A DNA stretch of 64,000 nucleotides from Sodiomyces alkalinus F11 (GCF_003711515.1 NW_021167080.1:5288346-5352345); one strand, 5' to 3'; positions 45,553 through 58,142 are shown, counted from the stretch's first letter. The notes: generated from the sequence alone by a model not told the origin. Made by a program: numbers and translations.

Positions 45553-46582
45553 TATTTGAAGATAAGGCCGTCACTGCGTTAGTGACGTAGAGGCAGCGAA
45601 ATGGTTTCTGAGCTTCGCAAGTGAAGCTGTGAGTGTGTCCAAGACCGTGGCCCTGTCTGTATGGCGACAAATGTTCCCGGATGGTATGGCCGCCAAATAC
45701 AAAGCGTCAAAGATATGGAATGTATGGACTCCATCAGGCGACAATGTCACCGAAGGTAGGTAATCAGTATCCCCGACTCTGGAGTTTTGGAGACACACGA
45801 ACTGCGATAAAATAAGCTGCACAAGTGAGTGACAGCGTCCCGCGCCGATCTCGGGAGTTGATGAATTACTAAGTTAAAGGTATCTCGAAAAGCGCCTCGG
45901 TTAGGTACAGCACGGACCAGGTTCGGATACCTCTTACTCGTACCTTCACTTTGTCCCTGTACGAAATGAATACTTCGTAAGAAGAGACCCAACTTGACGG
46001 GAACAGAGGACTGGCTAAGTTAGACTGAATGATAATTTCTAATAGCTGGAGCTGGACGATACGGGCTAGGGACTTGCTAGAGACCCCGTGGATCAGAGAG
46101 CCACTGCCAACAATCACAGGTCCGCTGCTATGGCATCTTCACGAAGACAGCCGTAGGGGGTCCAGGGGTCAACGGGGCATCAAAATCAATACAATACGAC
46201 CATGGCGTGGCAGATCACCGCAAGGAGGGATTCTCTAAAAGACTTCCCAGTCACGGAAGGAGGGCGACTGAGGATCGTGAAGGAAGTGAAATGGTTTCTG
46301 TTCTATCCATCTTCCCACTCATTCAAACATGTACATGTTGAGATCCATGAATGACCTCATTCGAAAGAGTTTGGCCTTGATAGCCTTTGACGCCATTCGC
46401 AGGTAATTACTGGATACCTCGTGGCACGTTCATATAGCCCGAGCCTCGGTCTCCAGTATGTTGTCGTTAAGAAGCCGGAAAGTCGAGAATGTTCTTCGCA
46501 AGAAATCAAGAAACATAGGCCGGTTTCGTTTGAAGACAAGCATGATATATTCTCCCACAGCAGCCCACCCCAAAAAAGTCGC
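45553..46582. other. Intergenic, carrier 5' flank to imp3 3' flank
   Basis: I find no gene or clear repeat in this 1.0 kb. Open frames are short and unsupported. Confidence 0.5.
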
Positions 46583-47420
46583 TCATAACAGTTCGAAATC
46601 GTCCAGCTTGTCGCGGTACTTCATGATAGTCTTCTTGATCTTGCTTCCAGGTGCCCAAGTCACCAGGTCCTCCATATTCCTGGTCACGAAGAAACTTGCT
46701 GCAGTCGCACACAATGTTAGCAACCCCTCGTCCGACGCACTTTAGGGGAAGAAAAAAAAAGGAAAAAAAAAGTCTGAAGGCGGCAATGCTCACGATCTGT
46801 AATGGTCTCTGTGCCAACTCTGACGTGTCCTTGCTCGATCAGCTTCGTCGCCGCTTGCACCGAAGGCGCCATGTGTAACCTCGTCATGACAACAGGCAAC
46901 CTCCTCCTCGCCATGGCGGAAACGGTAGCTCCGTGCTCAACGGCAGAGAGCTTGCTAGTGGTAGACAATATGCCCATGTCGTAGAGCTTGTCGAGGAGAA
47001 GCTTCTCATGTTTCTGGCGGACGGCGCTTTCGGGGGAGAGGAGAGACAATCGATGCGCTAGCTGGCGAATGGACTGTGTTTGGGTGTTCGTCAGCGGATG
47101 GAATCCCCTTGGAGAGGCACATTTCGAATCGCCGCAGAGGGGAGAGGGGAAAAAAAAGAAGAAGAAAAAAGGAGAAAAGGGGAAAAAAAGGGAAAAAACG
47201 TACGCCACATATCCTGTTATACTTGTGGTAGTCCTGGGGCTTCTGAATCATATATCTCCGCCTTATTGTATTGTTAGCACTGGAGAGGAGACCAACAAGG
47301 CCTGGGTCCAGGGTCCATTTACCTGACAGCGGCATCGCGATGATCATTATCGGATTTGTAGGTGATGAAGTCTGCCTTTTTCAGCAGCTTCGACTCGGAC
47401 CAGTTCAGTTTCCGGACCAT
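46583..47420 (-). CDS. imp3: U3 snoRNP protein Imp3
   Basis: There are four exons on the minus strand: 47420-47323, 47261-47204, 47073-46794 and 46698-46583, giving 183 residues, the same length as the yeast protein as I recall it. The product binds the U3 snoRNA and helps it pair with pre-18S rRNA in the nucleolar small-subunit processome. Matching landmarks are [38 protein letters not shown], an S4 RNA-binding domain ([26 protein letters not shown]) and the conserved tail [11 protein letters not shown]...[12 protein letters not shown]. Introns are 61, 130 and 95 bp. A CTAAC branch site precedes the first and third acceptors. The acceptor of exon 2 could shift by 6 bp (AATAAG or GCGGAG); the first keeps the family length. 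The gene is head to head with mrps18. Confidence 0.93.
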
Positions 47421-47773
47421 GATGGGCGACTGGGAAGAAAACGCCGGGTTGAAGAGCAGTTGATCTACCCAACACCAGACATCACAAGCTGGTGGTTTGA
47501 GGTTGAAGTGGTCATGGGCCAAAAAAAGTAGAATGCGCCTATCGATAAGAGATAAGAACCGGTAGTTCAGCGATAGCAGAAACGTTCCGTTCCGATTTGG
47601 CAATGGTACGGTACGGTACTGCGCAATGGCCGTATTAGTCATGCCTCGAACTCTCACTGGCAGGTACCAAAAAATCTCCCCAGAACCATCTACTCGGTAA
47701 TCCACGAGAACATCAACTCCGTCGACAACAGATTATACACGGATTGGAACGGATTCACCACACGACCTTCACG
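47421..47773. promoter_or_regulatory. Shared divergent promoter, imp3 and mrps18
   Basis: Only 353 bp separate the two start codons, so both ribosome-related genes must draw on one intergenic promoter region. It contains an ACGGTACGGTAC repeat near 47607-47620. I identify no named factor site. Confidence 0.6.
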
Positions 47774-48660
47774 ATGCCTCCCCGGTTACCCTTCATTCAG
47801 AGCGGCTCCGCGCCCTCCAGTTTCCTTCGCCGCCTCGCCAGACCACTCTCGACAACACCAGCCCTCTCCCGTACGTTCAGTCTTCGCTCTCTCACCCTCC
47901 CGGGGAGACGAGGTCCTCAAGCTTCCCCAAGCTTCCCCTATCTTGCCTCCTCTCCTCCCGTCTTTGAAGAGCAGAACAAACGACACGGAAAGTCGGGAAA
48001 GAGGAACCCAGCTAACCCTCCCATCCTCTCTAACTAGAATACAACCCAGCCTCCAACATCCTGACCCTCGACAGGCAGCCAGCCGCGCAATCCGCCGAGC
48101 GCGTGCAGAACCTCGTCCGCGAGAAGGCCCGCGCCCAGTCCGAAGCCCAGCAAGCCAAGCGCCGCGCCGACCTGCAGCTCATCCAGGAACGCAAGGTCAG
48201 CGACGACTACATGCGCCAGATGCCGCGCCGCTGGCAGACCGGCGACGTGTACGCCCCGCACGACCTGAACCCGCACCAGCTGGCCAAGTGGAAGCGGCGG
48301 GGCCCGTCCGACGTCGACGTTGTGGATCTTTTGAACGTGAATCCGTTGGATATGTATCGGGTAGGCTTTTCTGCGTCCCTGCCTTCTTTTTTCTTCTTCT
48401 TCTTTTTTCTTCCCCCCTTTTGTTTTCTTTGTTTTGTTGATTCCATTAAGCTAACTGGACCCCCCCCCCCCTTGCCACAGAACTTCGCCATGATCTCCGA
48501 ATATGTCACGTCAACCGGTCAGATCAACAGCACTAGGTACACAGGCCTACGACCACGAAACCAGAGGAGGATGGCCAAGGCGATCCGGAGGGCGATGGGC
48601 ATGGGCATCCACCCGAGTGTGCATTACCACCCCGAGCTTCTCAAGAAGTGGACGAGGTAA
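47774..48660 (+). CDS. mrps18: Mitochondrial small ribosomal subunit protein bS18m
   Basis: There are three exons, 47774-47870, 48038-48360 and 48481-48660, giving 199 residues with phases 1 and 0. The N-terminus is an Arg/Ser-rich mitochondrial presequence (MPPRLPFIQSG...FLRRLARPLSTTPA). The bS18 domain lies at the C-terminus: NFAMISEYVTSTGQI then RYTGLRPRNQRRMAKAIRRA, with the RNA-binding basic helix. The middle carries a basic coiled region (REKARAQSEAQQAKRR). Introns are 167 and 120 bp; the second ends in a C-rich tract and CCACAG. The short exon 1 carries the presequence. The gene converges with the CIA84 gene 182 bp away. Confidence 0.92.
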
Positions 48661-48842
48661 ACGACGGTGGAGGGAAACGGGAGTATGGGTTGAAGGTTTC
48701 GCCGGCGAGGGAGACAACCTCGCCTTTTATATTTTTGTGCTTGTGATAGTGTACAACATGTCAGGACCACCGTCTACCAGATCATGTACCATATATACAC
48801 ATAAAATGACCTTGCTTCTGCTTTCTTATCATGTTATACAGA

Positions 48843-51356
48843 TCATGCCCTCAATGTCCGCTGTAGCTTGTACTTTATCAAGCCGTTGGAAGTCCGGTGA
48901 TATCGCTTCCTCTTTACCTCGCTCCAGAGTTTCGGATACGTCTCGGCCGCCCAGTCCGCGAATTTGCGTTGCAAAGTCTGACCCGGCAGGGCGTTGTGAG
49001 CAATGCCCAAACTGATTCAGTGTTAGCACAGTCTTCTCCAGCTGTTTAAAATAGATTAAAACAAATGAAAGGAAAGGAAAAAAAAAAAAAAAACCCACGT
49101 CATCACGTCCGGCCCGTAACCGACAGTCTGCGGCATCCCCTTGATGGCCTCTTGCACGACAGCAACATTACCATTACCCGCAAGACCACCAACATACGCC
49201 GCAAACACAGACGGGGGCACATCGACCTCGAGCGTCTCCAGCTTCTTCCAAATCTCCCTCGCCGTCTGGTCGCCGTACGGCAGCTTCTCGCACACAGCGA
49301 AGACAATCTCGAGGCTGCTGTACGACGGCCCCTCCGCCGACCGGACAATGTCGTGCCAAAAGTCCATGGCCCGCGCCGGGCGCCCGCACGCCGCGTACGC
49401 CAGCATGAGGGCGTTGTACAGCCTCGTGTTGGGCTGGATGGCGAGGTCCATCTTCAGCATGTTGTGCACGAGCGCCAGGTGCTCCTTCGCGTCCGGGTCG
49501 GCGCAGTTGCCCAGCCCTTCGAAGCACTGGATGTACGTGTCGATCGTGGGGTGGAAGCTCCGGTTGACGTGCTGCCGCATGTGCCCGAAGACGTGGATGG
49601 CCATGTCGGGCCGCTTCCGCTCGAAGAACGCCTGCATCAGCTCGGTGCGGTCCTCGACGCCCGTCTCCAGGAAGAACTGCCGCAGGATCGAGTACGCGTC
49701 CCATACCCGGGCCGTGCTGTTCTTGCGGTCCAGGCAGTATGCGATGAAGGCGTCGCGGACGGACTTGCGCTGGTCGGTGCTGTGTTGGAAGATGTTGAGG
49801 GACAGGGTATCGATGATGTCGAATTGCTGGTCGTATTTGAGGTACACGGTGCAAAGAGCGACGACCGTGTCCGGATCCAGGGTGACGATGCGCTGCTCGA
49901 GGACGTCCAAGATCTCGCGGATCGCTTTGAGGTCCGGTTGCGGCATGTCGCACAGCGCTTGGAGGTACCTATTGATCACCGGTAGATCCTCCTCTCCCTG
50001 GAGGCTCGACTGCGATAGGCTCCTGTAGGATTCCCTGGCGGCGGAGAGATCCTTGGCCTTGATGCGCGAGTCCATTTGCAGAATGAATGTCATGGCATTG
50101 GGCTGGATACCCAGCTCCGATGCAAATGATAGTAACCTGTCGGCAAGATACGGGTCGTTCTTGTTCACGGCCACCTCTATCAGACCGTTGATGGTATCGA
50201 CGTCGGGCAGCACGGAGGGGTCGTCCGGATTGTGCTTGGCGACGACTTGGAACATGCCCTTCAGATCGTCCAGACCTTTGCCCATCGACAGCACCGCCCA
50301 CTGGTAGACGATGTCCCAGTACGGCTTGCTGGGGTTCGCGTCGACAAGCTGTTGGAAAACGGGGTTGACCCACTCCCGGTTTTTCCCGCGGGAGGAGAAC
50401 AGAAGCAGCTCCTTGTAGGTATCGGATCTGGGGAGCTTGTTCCCCGTAATGGGCTTGGTGAACCACTTCCTTGTCTCCTTGGAACGATCCTGCTTGGCAA
50501 AGAACTCCGTCATGGTATGGTGGAATCCGGGGGTGTAGTCGACGCCTTCCTTCTCGGCCTCACTTGCAGTTTCCAGCAGCTCCTCCTCCCGGCCCTCGTG
50601 CGCGAATCCTCGAAGCACGATGAGCCACAGAGCTTTTGAAGACTGGAGGGGCAGTCCCGCAGCCTTCAGCTGAGCCCAGTGCTTCCGTAGTTCGGTCCGC
50701 GCCTCTGTGGAGGCACCGTATTCTGTCAAAGCCCACAGATAGGCCTTCAAATCGTATGCGGCGGCGCCTTCGTCATCGCCCTGCCCACCGGCATGGAACG
50801 TAGAGGCAGACTCGTCTTCGCCCAACAGCTCCCTCTCCCGTTTAATCGCTTCATAAAGAGCCTTGGAGAACTCGAGGTGCTCAGCGCGGTCCTCCTTGGG
50901 CGGCTTCAACAGCGCGTCACGAGCCGTAGTAAGATCCAGGAGCGTCAGTCCCTCGTCTGGCTCGTCGTGCGGGTTCTCCAGGAGGTATCGTAGGAGGTTT
51001 CGACTGTGGCGGGCCTGCGTGCTGTTGACAGCCACGCCGAATCGTTGTTTGTACGAGAACAGTTCCCGAAACGCCTCGACGAGTTCTTTCCGAGGCGGAG
51101 GCCGGAGGTTATCAAGCGTGCGATTCCTCCAGGTCAGCACCACGGTCCATCCCGGTTCGTACTCGGGCTTCTTAATCTGCCTCGGGGCTTTCTGGAAGAT
51201 GCCGAAGAATGTTCTTCGACAGATAATATTTCTCCAAGACGACGGTATCACTGGTATTTGGCGACGGGAAGGGGATGAGAAGACGGCGCAGGAGGGCATT
51301 CGGGGCCTGGAGACGAGGGCGCGCCGGGAGACATGGCGGGCCAGATGCGCCCTCAT
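48843..51356 (-). CDS. cia84: Complex I intermediate-associated protein CIA84
   Basis: There are two exons on the minus strand, 51356-49099 and 49011-48843, around an 87-bp intron (GTGGGT...TCAG, CTAAC branch site, phase 2), giving 808 residues. The N-terminus is Arg-rich without acidic residues (MRAHLARHVSRRALVSRPR), a mitochondrial presequence. The body is mostly helical with degenerate pentatricopeptide-like repeats, for example LYNALMLAYAACGRPARAMDFW. In Neurospora, CIA84 binds the large membrane-arm intermediate of complex I during assembly and is released afterwards. The last exon supplies LGIAHNALPGQTLQRKFADW and a basic end. I chose the first ATG consistent with the presequence; the frame also extends upstream without ATG. 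The intron contains a long T run that could blur a homopolymer-sensitive assembly. Confidence 0.85.
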
Positions 51357-52477
51357 GATGTGGGTGTACGCTATGACGGGGGGCTCCTGGGCAGTTGGAA
51401 CGAACAGACGGTCAGCCACTCAATTGACATGGTGCATGGGAATAACTTACTTAGGCATGTTTCGGAGTAACGATATGAACATTCGTCTGGGCGCCTGTGA
51501 TGCTTAGTCGGGATCAATCGTAGTCGAAAAAGATTCCACATATGGCTTCGAATGTGCGAAAGTATGAATGATATGAATGGAGTACGAAAGTACGAAGTAG
51601 AAACTGAGGTGGAGCTCTGCTAGGTACGGTACGTAGGTACATAGCCATTCAATTCCGGAGTTGACGCTTCTCCATCTCCGACACACAGGCCATCACGGAC
51701 TATACCGAGCAGTGGGTATTGACGCTTACAAGAATCGCCCCATTTTCACCCCCGATTATCGCTTGTTTTGAAGTATATTCTACTAAGCAATTTCCCCTTA
51801 GCCGTACCAACCCCTCCGAGCCTCGACCTCATGTCCTCCCCTACCAGTTCCACGGCTTCCAATGCTGTCCAACCCATACTGACCTGTAACATGAGGAATA
51901 CGACGTCGTATTTGAAACGCTAACGGATCTCTCTCACCTGACCGAAGAACCCGGGAACCACTCACCGACCATGTGGCTCTGTGTGTTACTATGTGGCGTC
52001 TACAGCATCGCGTCTGACCACGCGAAATCTTCCGCAGACGGTATCACAATCCTAGGGTTTCTGTTCCTGCGGTGTCAAGCAGAATGCCTGTGCTCCATAT
52101 ATCTGCCGTACTCGCTCATGGTATCTATGTGCAAAGGTAAACCATATATCGTCACTCTCCAAGCTGTGTAATTCCATCCAACAACTTCAACTCTAGGCAT
52201 GCGTGTTCGCATTAGGCCGAGTTGCAGGCGTCTAAGGAACCCTATATCCAAGGGGGAAAAGAGAAATAAAGAGAGAGAGGAGATGCAAAAGACATCGTCG
52301 CTTTCCTTCCAGCTTCCATATGTACTGTACGGGGGAAGAAATTTAACAGGAAAATCAAACTTCAATCAGTATATAGACGTAAATCATCATCCAGAAAAAA
52401 GAAAAAAAAAGGAGAAAATAGATCCACCTCCAGACCAACTTCGCCATCCATCATAAATTCATGTGTATGTGTAGTCG
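51357..52477. other. Intergenic, cia84 5' flank to oxidase 3' flank
   Basis: No gene is supported. A 66-codon ATG-initiated frame at 51971-52171 has a hydrophobic start but no other support. A/G-rich runs lie at 52250-52285 and 52390-52415. Confidence 0.45.
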
Positions 52478-54500
52478 TTACGCCCGTGGCATGATTCGAG
52501 ATCGGATCCGGCGCATGGGGCCGTCTTCGAAAGGCGGAGGCCACTCAGCACTATTGCCAGGCATAAATGTCAGCCAAGGCATGCAAGGCAGCAGAACAGA
52601 CAGGCGCGTGAGAGCCCCAAGAAGACAAGGGAAAAAAGAAAAGAAGATAAAAAGAAGATGAAAAACACTCACCCTGCGTGGAATCGCGGCGGCTTGTCGT
52701 TCATATTCCACGTATGCAGCGGATTCTCCAGATCACCCCCGGCGTTCCCAGCCGTCGGCATGCCTATCCTCCTGCAACTATCGAGATGATCCTGAGGGAT
52801 ATCTAACCCACGGAGCTTCTCCGGCCCCAGGATAAGTGTCGCCGTGAGGCCCATCTCGACATGCCATTCGATGTGGCAGTGGAAGAGGTGCACGCCCGGA
52901 TTGTCCGCCAGGAAGCGGATCACGACGTACGAGTGGGCCATGACGTCCACCGTATCGCGCAGGGGTGGGTACTCGTTGATATGGGTGGCATTTGGCCCGG
53001 GCCACACTCCCGATCTTGCACAGGGCCGGTCGAGCACCTCGAAATGGTGGCCGTGGAGGTGGAAGGGGTGATTGCGGTCGTCATGGTTGTTGACCACAAT
53101 ATCGACGATGTCTCCTTGCGAGAGGATGAATGGATTCACGGCGCCGTAGACGACGGGATTGGTGTTGTGTTCCCCCACGGTGGCGGCAGTGTACAGCGTG
53201 GGTACCTTCTGCAGCACGTATGGTATATGGTTGAAGCATGCCCTGGTGAGTGTAAGCGACGCTTGTTAAAGGACGAACGGGATGACACACCTAGGAATGT
53301 TGTATTGATCCTGGCAAAACTCAGCCTCGAGCTGGATGAGTCTGTTAGGATGAGACAACGGACGGTAATCCCCAAACGGCTCCAGGCGAGAATCATCCAT
53401 AGGTCTCCACACAGTAACATCCCGGTTCCGGCGGAGAGGCGCATCCGGGTCCGAGATGAACTGACCAGTGAGGTTCAGGGGCCATCTTGGTCTGAGTTCG
53501 GGGTTAGTATAGTCAGGATTCCCATCCAGAGCGATGAGGAAGGGGATGTTGTCGGAATAGGTGTCCGTGAAGCAGACTAGAATGTCGTAGCGCTGTGCTG
53601 GAGCAATCCGGACCATGGACGCTCTGGCCCTCCTGACATTATACCCGTCGATGGCGATGACCTGGGCGTCGACCTCTTCAAAGTTGAGCATAAAGGACGC
53701 GGCAGCTGACAGGTTGATGAAGCGGAGCCTGTACGTCTTGTTTTTATCAACATGAAAGTGAGGGTTTCGGCGGACATCGTTGACCAGGATCGAGTCGATG
53801 CCCGGAGGCGCAGGGGGTTCGTTCTGTGGGCTGAGCAAGAACCGCGACAGATAAATGGTCTGCTCGTGGTACCTAGAGCGATACGAACACATGAGCAAGA
53901 GGAGCAAGAGACAATCTAATGGCGAAGGAATACTCCCAACGAGAAACTTACCAGTCTGACAGAGTCACCACCTCCTCTTCGTCGTAGTCTTCACTATAGG
54001 GGTCGTCGGGGTCGTAGACCAGGAGGGCGCCTCGAAGGCCGTCGACGTATTGGCCCATATTATGGGAATGATACCAATACGTCCCAGGTACGTCGACCTA
54101 CGGCGGCAACTCGGTAAGTATTTCGACGGCGTATCTGCGCTTTCTGGGTAGTAAGACATACCGTGAATCTGTAGGTGATGGTATCCCCAGGCCCAAGGGG
54201 ACACTGGGTGACCACACTCGCCCCATCCATGAAGTTGGTCTGGATCTGTCTCATGCCGTGAAAGTGGAGACCCGTGGTCTGGTTTCCGAGGTTGTTGGTG
54301 AGTCTCACGACGACCTCGTCACCTACCGAGGCCTCGATACTCGGACATGGCCACTCCCCGTTGATGCCGATAACTGGCCTCGTGACGCCATCAGGAGTAG
54401 CACTGATCCAGTCCGCCTGCCAGTCATAGGTGACCGTATCGGCTCGAACGACGGCCGCCAGAAGCAAGAAAATGAGACGGACTAACTGTAGGCGCGACAT
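52478..54500 (-). CDS. Secreted multicopper oxidase, Fet3/Abr1 type
   Basis: There are five exons on the minus strand: 54500-54162, 54097-53952, 53872-53291, 53242-52673 and 52550-52478, giving 569 residues with consistent phases. The signal peptide is [20 protein letters not shown]. All four copper motifs are present: [32 protein letters not shown] and [14 protein letters not shown], so types 1, 2 and 3 copper can be bound. The DTVTYDW start and the NEPPAP segment (the position of the Fet3 iron-site Glu) place it with the ferroxidase-like ascomycete group. No C-terminal membrane helix follows; the last exon ends [12 protein letters not shown]. No iron permease gene is nearby. Iron oxidation or conidial-pigment oxidation as in Abr1 are both possible. 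The last exon is short and its acceptor (CAATAG, with GCTGAC upstream) is the least certain join. Confidence 0.87.
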
Positions 54501-55488
54501 TATAAACGGTCGCTGTCGAACAAAAACGTTAGGAGATTCTCGATAACAAGGGGAGCACAATCATGGACGAGGAAGGCCGACGATATATATGATGGCAGCC
54601 CAGACAGAGAATGGGAGGCCGTTCGCGAGACACACTTTCAGAAATCGGGTCCCCCGACATGGGATAATATACCAGCGGCTCAAGGATCGCGTTTACCAGG
54701 TCCCCCAAGTGTTGCTTTATTCGGCGATGATCAGATGATCAAATCGTAAATAGAAAGCGACGATGTGTTCAATGCCGAGAAGCGCGAAGTTGCCGAAGTT
54801 GCTAAATCCGTCGACACGTTGCATGCCCCGGGGAGGAAGAGGAACAAACGGGCGAGGGCCTGGTAACGGTCACGGGCAAAGGCTGGGGCAACCCGAAAAA
54901 GCCGCTATTGGGAGAGGGAAAGGGGTCTCGGGGCAGTCACTTTCGAACTACCATGCCGATTCGCCGATGAAGAAAAGCCCGATATGCATGTGAGAGCTAA
55001 CGTGGTGGCTGGTGTGGCCTGAAGCGAGAAGCGAGAAGCGAGAAGGGGGAAAGGAAAAGGAATAGAAGAAAAAACAATGAAAGAAAAAGGAGACCATTTC
55101 TGGTTGCGGCGAAGATTCCTGCTCGCTACGGATAATCCACCTATGCTCGTATTCCCCGTCGATCCCCGGTATGGACCGTAGAAGCTAAGCCGTGATGGTC
55201 ATGGCAGGGCGATTCCGCCGACATGGACGAGCACAAGGGGGGGATGGGACACCCTGAAGCGAGTCTATCGGATGAAGGGAAAGGGCGGCGGAATCATGTC
55301 GTCCAACACTAAAGCCATGGTCATGCGGCAGCGGACGAACAAGACCTCGATTATGTTGAGCACAGCGTAAGGTGAAGCTGCAGGGCCGGATAACAACCGA
55401 CGGAAACTCGTGGTCAATGTGCCTGTCTTGGGCACGGACGGAGGTGACCAGAGTTATAAAAAAAAAGAAGACCAAAAAAAGAGAAATT

Positions 55489-55513
55489 NNNNNNNNNNNN
55501 NNNNNNNNNNNNN
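55489..55513. other. Assembly gap (25 N)
   Basis: A run of 25 N between an A/G-rich tract and seven G residues. The flanks suggest a homopolymer or low-complexity failure rather than a large missing segment, but the true length is unknown. Confidence 0.99.
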
Positions 55514-55785
55514 GGGGGGGGTAAGATGAGAGGTGGTGGTCCAGTCAGGGCAGAAAGAATGCTAGAAGTCTTCGATGCATGAGAGTAGTTGAGAATGAAG
55601 CGAGACGAACAATTATCGTGAGGGAGGTCAGCACTGTGAGACGATAAGTCGGCAGAACCCGATACACAGAGAAAGAGGCCCAGCGAGTGTCGAGAGTGTC
55701 ATCCGTACCCGAACGGGAGAAAAGTGATAGGAGCGCCACTCAGCTGAACCGAAACAATACGTTTTGTACGAGCAGCACAACGGCT

Positions 55786-55788
55786 CAG

Positions 55789-55819
<31 letters not shown>

Positions 55820-55842
55820 TAGAGCCAGAGCCACAGCCATAG

Positions 55843-55879
<37 letters not shown>

Positions 55880-55914
55880 CACAGCCATAGCCATAGCCAT
55901 AGCCATAGCCAGAG
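55786..55914. repeat. Hexamer tandem repeat AGAGCC and variants
   Basis: About 21 units of six bases, mainly AGAGCC with ATAGCC, ACAGCC and AGAGCT variants grouped towards the right end. Because the unit is a multiple of three, all frames can stay open, so the open frames across it are not evidence of a gene. Confidence 0.93.
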
Positions 55915-58142
55915 GTCAACATAGGCATTGGTCTGGGAAATGACTCGCTCTCCCTTGCAAACGCGGCAAATCACGATCAATCATACCGGTCCGATTCGCG
56001 TTTTTGAGGCGGTAAGCAAGCGGAAGAGGCGTAGAGGTGTGATCGACAGAGTAAGCAGGAGTCAGATGTTTCTTCGCCGACCAACAAAAATAAAAATAAA
56101 ATAAAAAAGGCTAAAATGCTCGTATTGTACCTTAATTAGACAAGGAACATTCGGGACGTTTGGCAGAGAGAGCGGTAAGATGAAGCATTTTGAAGACGTC
56201 CCCACACTGAAACACACATATGTCTCGCCGATCCGGGGAAGCTCGGCTGAAAAAGACTACGCTGCCCCTTTTGGCTAGGCGATGTCTTATTTTAGGGTGC
56301 CGTGTTGAAGGCGAGACTCGCGAGGGATGCTCCGAACGGTCTGCGATGGTGGGCAGGCCGGCCCGTAAGGCAAACCTTGTGTGTGGAAAGCTAGCAACCT
56401 TGTTCGGCCAGAAGCAGGCCAAAAGCAGGCCGAAAGCCAAAAGCCACACCGATGTAACGGCGACGTTGGGGATAACCGGTGCACCGGTTCCCCGGAGATG
56501 AACCACGGGCTTCGCTTCCCGCAGAAACCCTATTTCTGAGATGGTGACGAGCATACCGACGGAATTTGCAGGGCTTCTGCAGGCTCTGCAGGGATTTTCA
56601 ACCGGGAGCGAACCCGAATCCGGAGCCGTCTCCGTCCTATGGGTTGTGGGAGGCTGTCAGTGGCCGATTGTGTGACACTTGTTCGTCTGTTCATGGCTTC
56701 CGACGTCTCTCCGAGGACCTTGCAACATCTCTCAAAACCTTGTTAGCCACAGGGTGTGTCTCTTTGGTCGGGGTTGGCTCGGGGTGTCCTCTCGGAGGGT
56801 TTCCCCAGCCTGCCCGTCACTCGATTCATTCGCCCATGACGGGAGGCTTTTCAATAGATCCAGGCGTCTTCACGACGCATGACCGACCCGATCGCCCCAC
56901 ACGCCCCGCGTGATATCGTCGTACTGCACCCCAAGACAAAGGGAAGCATCCTGTAGACGGACGGAATCTTCGTAGACGAGATCCCCGTAGGCGAGATGGC
57001 CGTTGTTCGTCTGAGAAGGGGAGGGGTCTCAGTTGGTTGGACTCACGGAACCGATGGAACCTTGGACGTCCTCTTGGCGTGTTACAATCGGAAAAGCCCC
57101 GACGACCGGTTCCACGGGCCCGGATACGTTTGTACGTGGTGGTATCGTAGGAATAGCCTTGATCGTCGGTATTTTACATCAGTCTGAGGACGAGATAGAG
57201 CAGGTAGTGCATAGTGCATACCCTCGGTTGTCAGACACCATGGTCACATCTTGTTATGACTCCATTCCGTGTAGGATTAAGAGAGAGGAGAGTGCATGTG
57301 TCATCGGGGAAACCCGAGTCCTTTCCCAGCAGCGTAGTCCTGGTCGATAGAGTTGCGCGTCGCGTCTTTGTGAAGAGGCATGAATCGAGAAAGACGATGT
57401 ATTACCGTATGTTCAAGGTGAGAAGGCACGGCCCCTGTGTCGCGTCGCACGTGATATAATTATATCATGGGATTGTATTAGTCAGACTTGGTCCTGTCCG
57501 TGTATCCTCTGTACCTGATGGCCTAAGGTACCCTCGTACTTTTTTTCTTGTTTCGTTCTGGAAATTTATTTGGCAATTGGGGTCTATAGATAGACATTAT
57601 TAATAATCAACGGCCATTGCGGCATTCGAAGACACTAAAGACAGGCGGACACCATTATTGATCCTTTGGTCGGGCGCAGTCGGGCGCAATTCCTCATACC
57701 GCCCCCGGTCGTCCGTCCTCTTTTCCACTATCGAACAACATCCTCAACATGGCTCTCGTCAATAACCAGTCCTACGTTGAAAATTCCCGTAGTTGGGGTT
57801 CCTCTGCAGAGCAATAATCAATGTTATACGGAGTACGGGCCAAGAGTCTGCGGATGACAAGTTGCGTCTCTCCCATGTCGCTCGCTAATAAGCGACAACG
57901 TGGGGGAAAACCAAACCCGTCTTTCGGCCGGCCTTCGGATCCGATGGGACAACAACAAAATCGACGAGACCAAGAAGTTGCAACGTCTCTCCTGTAATTT
58001 CATGAATGTGAAGTGATTATGAATTTCCAATTCCTTGAAACGTAGGCGGGCTACCAATTCTATCAAGTCGAGCATGCTCTGCCCGAAGCTTGTTTCCAAC
58101 GAACAAAAAAAAAATTAGTAATACCATTACACAGACCCAGCT

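Larger units (their letters stand above)
54501..58142. other. 3.6-kb gene-poor stretch
   Basis: I find no supported gene. It contains an assembly gap (55489-55513), a hexamer repeat (55786-55914), A/G-rich runs and TACGGAGTA at 57827-57835. A 22-codon frame starting at about 57749 in good context is too short to call. A gene broken by the gap cannot be excluded. Confidence 0.5.

Noticed and set aside
51971..52171. A 66-codon ATG frame with a hydrophobic start, possible small secreted protein
   Set aside because: There is no further support: no cysteine pattern typical of effectors beyond chance, no repeat or homology that I recognise, and the surrounding DNA is non-coding in character.
55628..55906. 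Minus-strand frame with an Ala-Leu/Ala-Met repeat
   Set aside because: It is created by the 6-bp tandem repeat, which keeps every frame open; the rest of the frame is not protein-like.
55786..55914. CRISPR-like array
   Set aside because: Units are 6 bp with no spacers, and the genome is eukaryotic.
57749..57817. A 22-codon frame starting MALVNNQSYVEN in good initiation context
   Set aside because: Too short, and no downstream exon could be joined convincingly.
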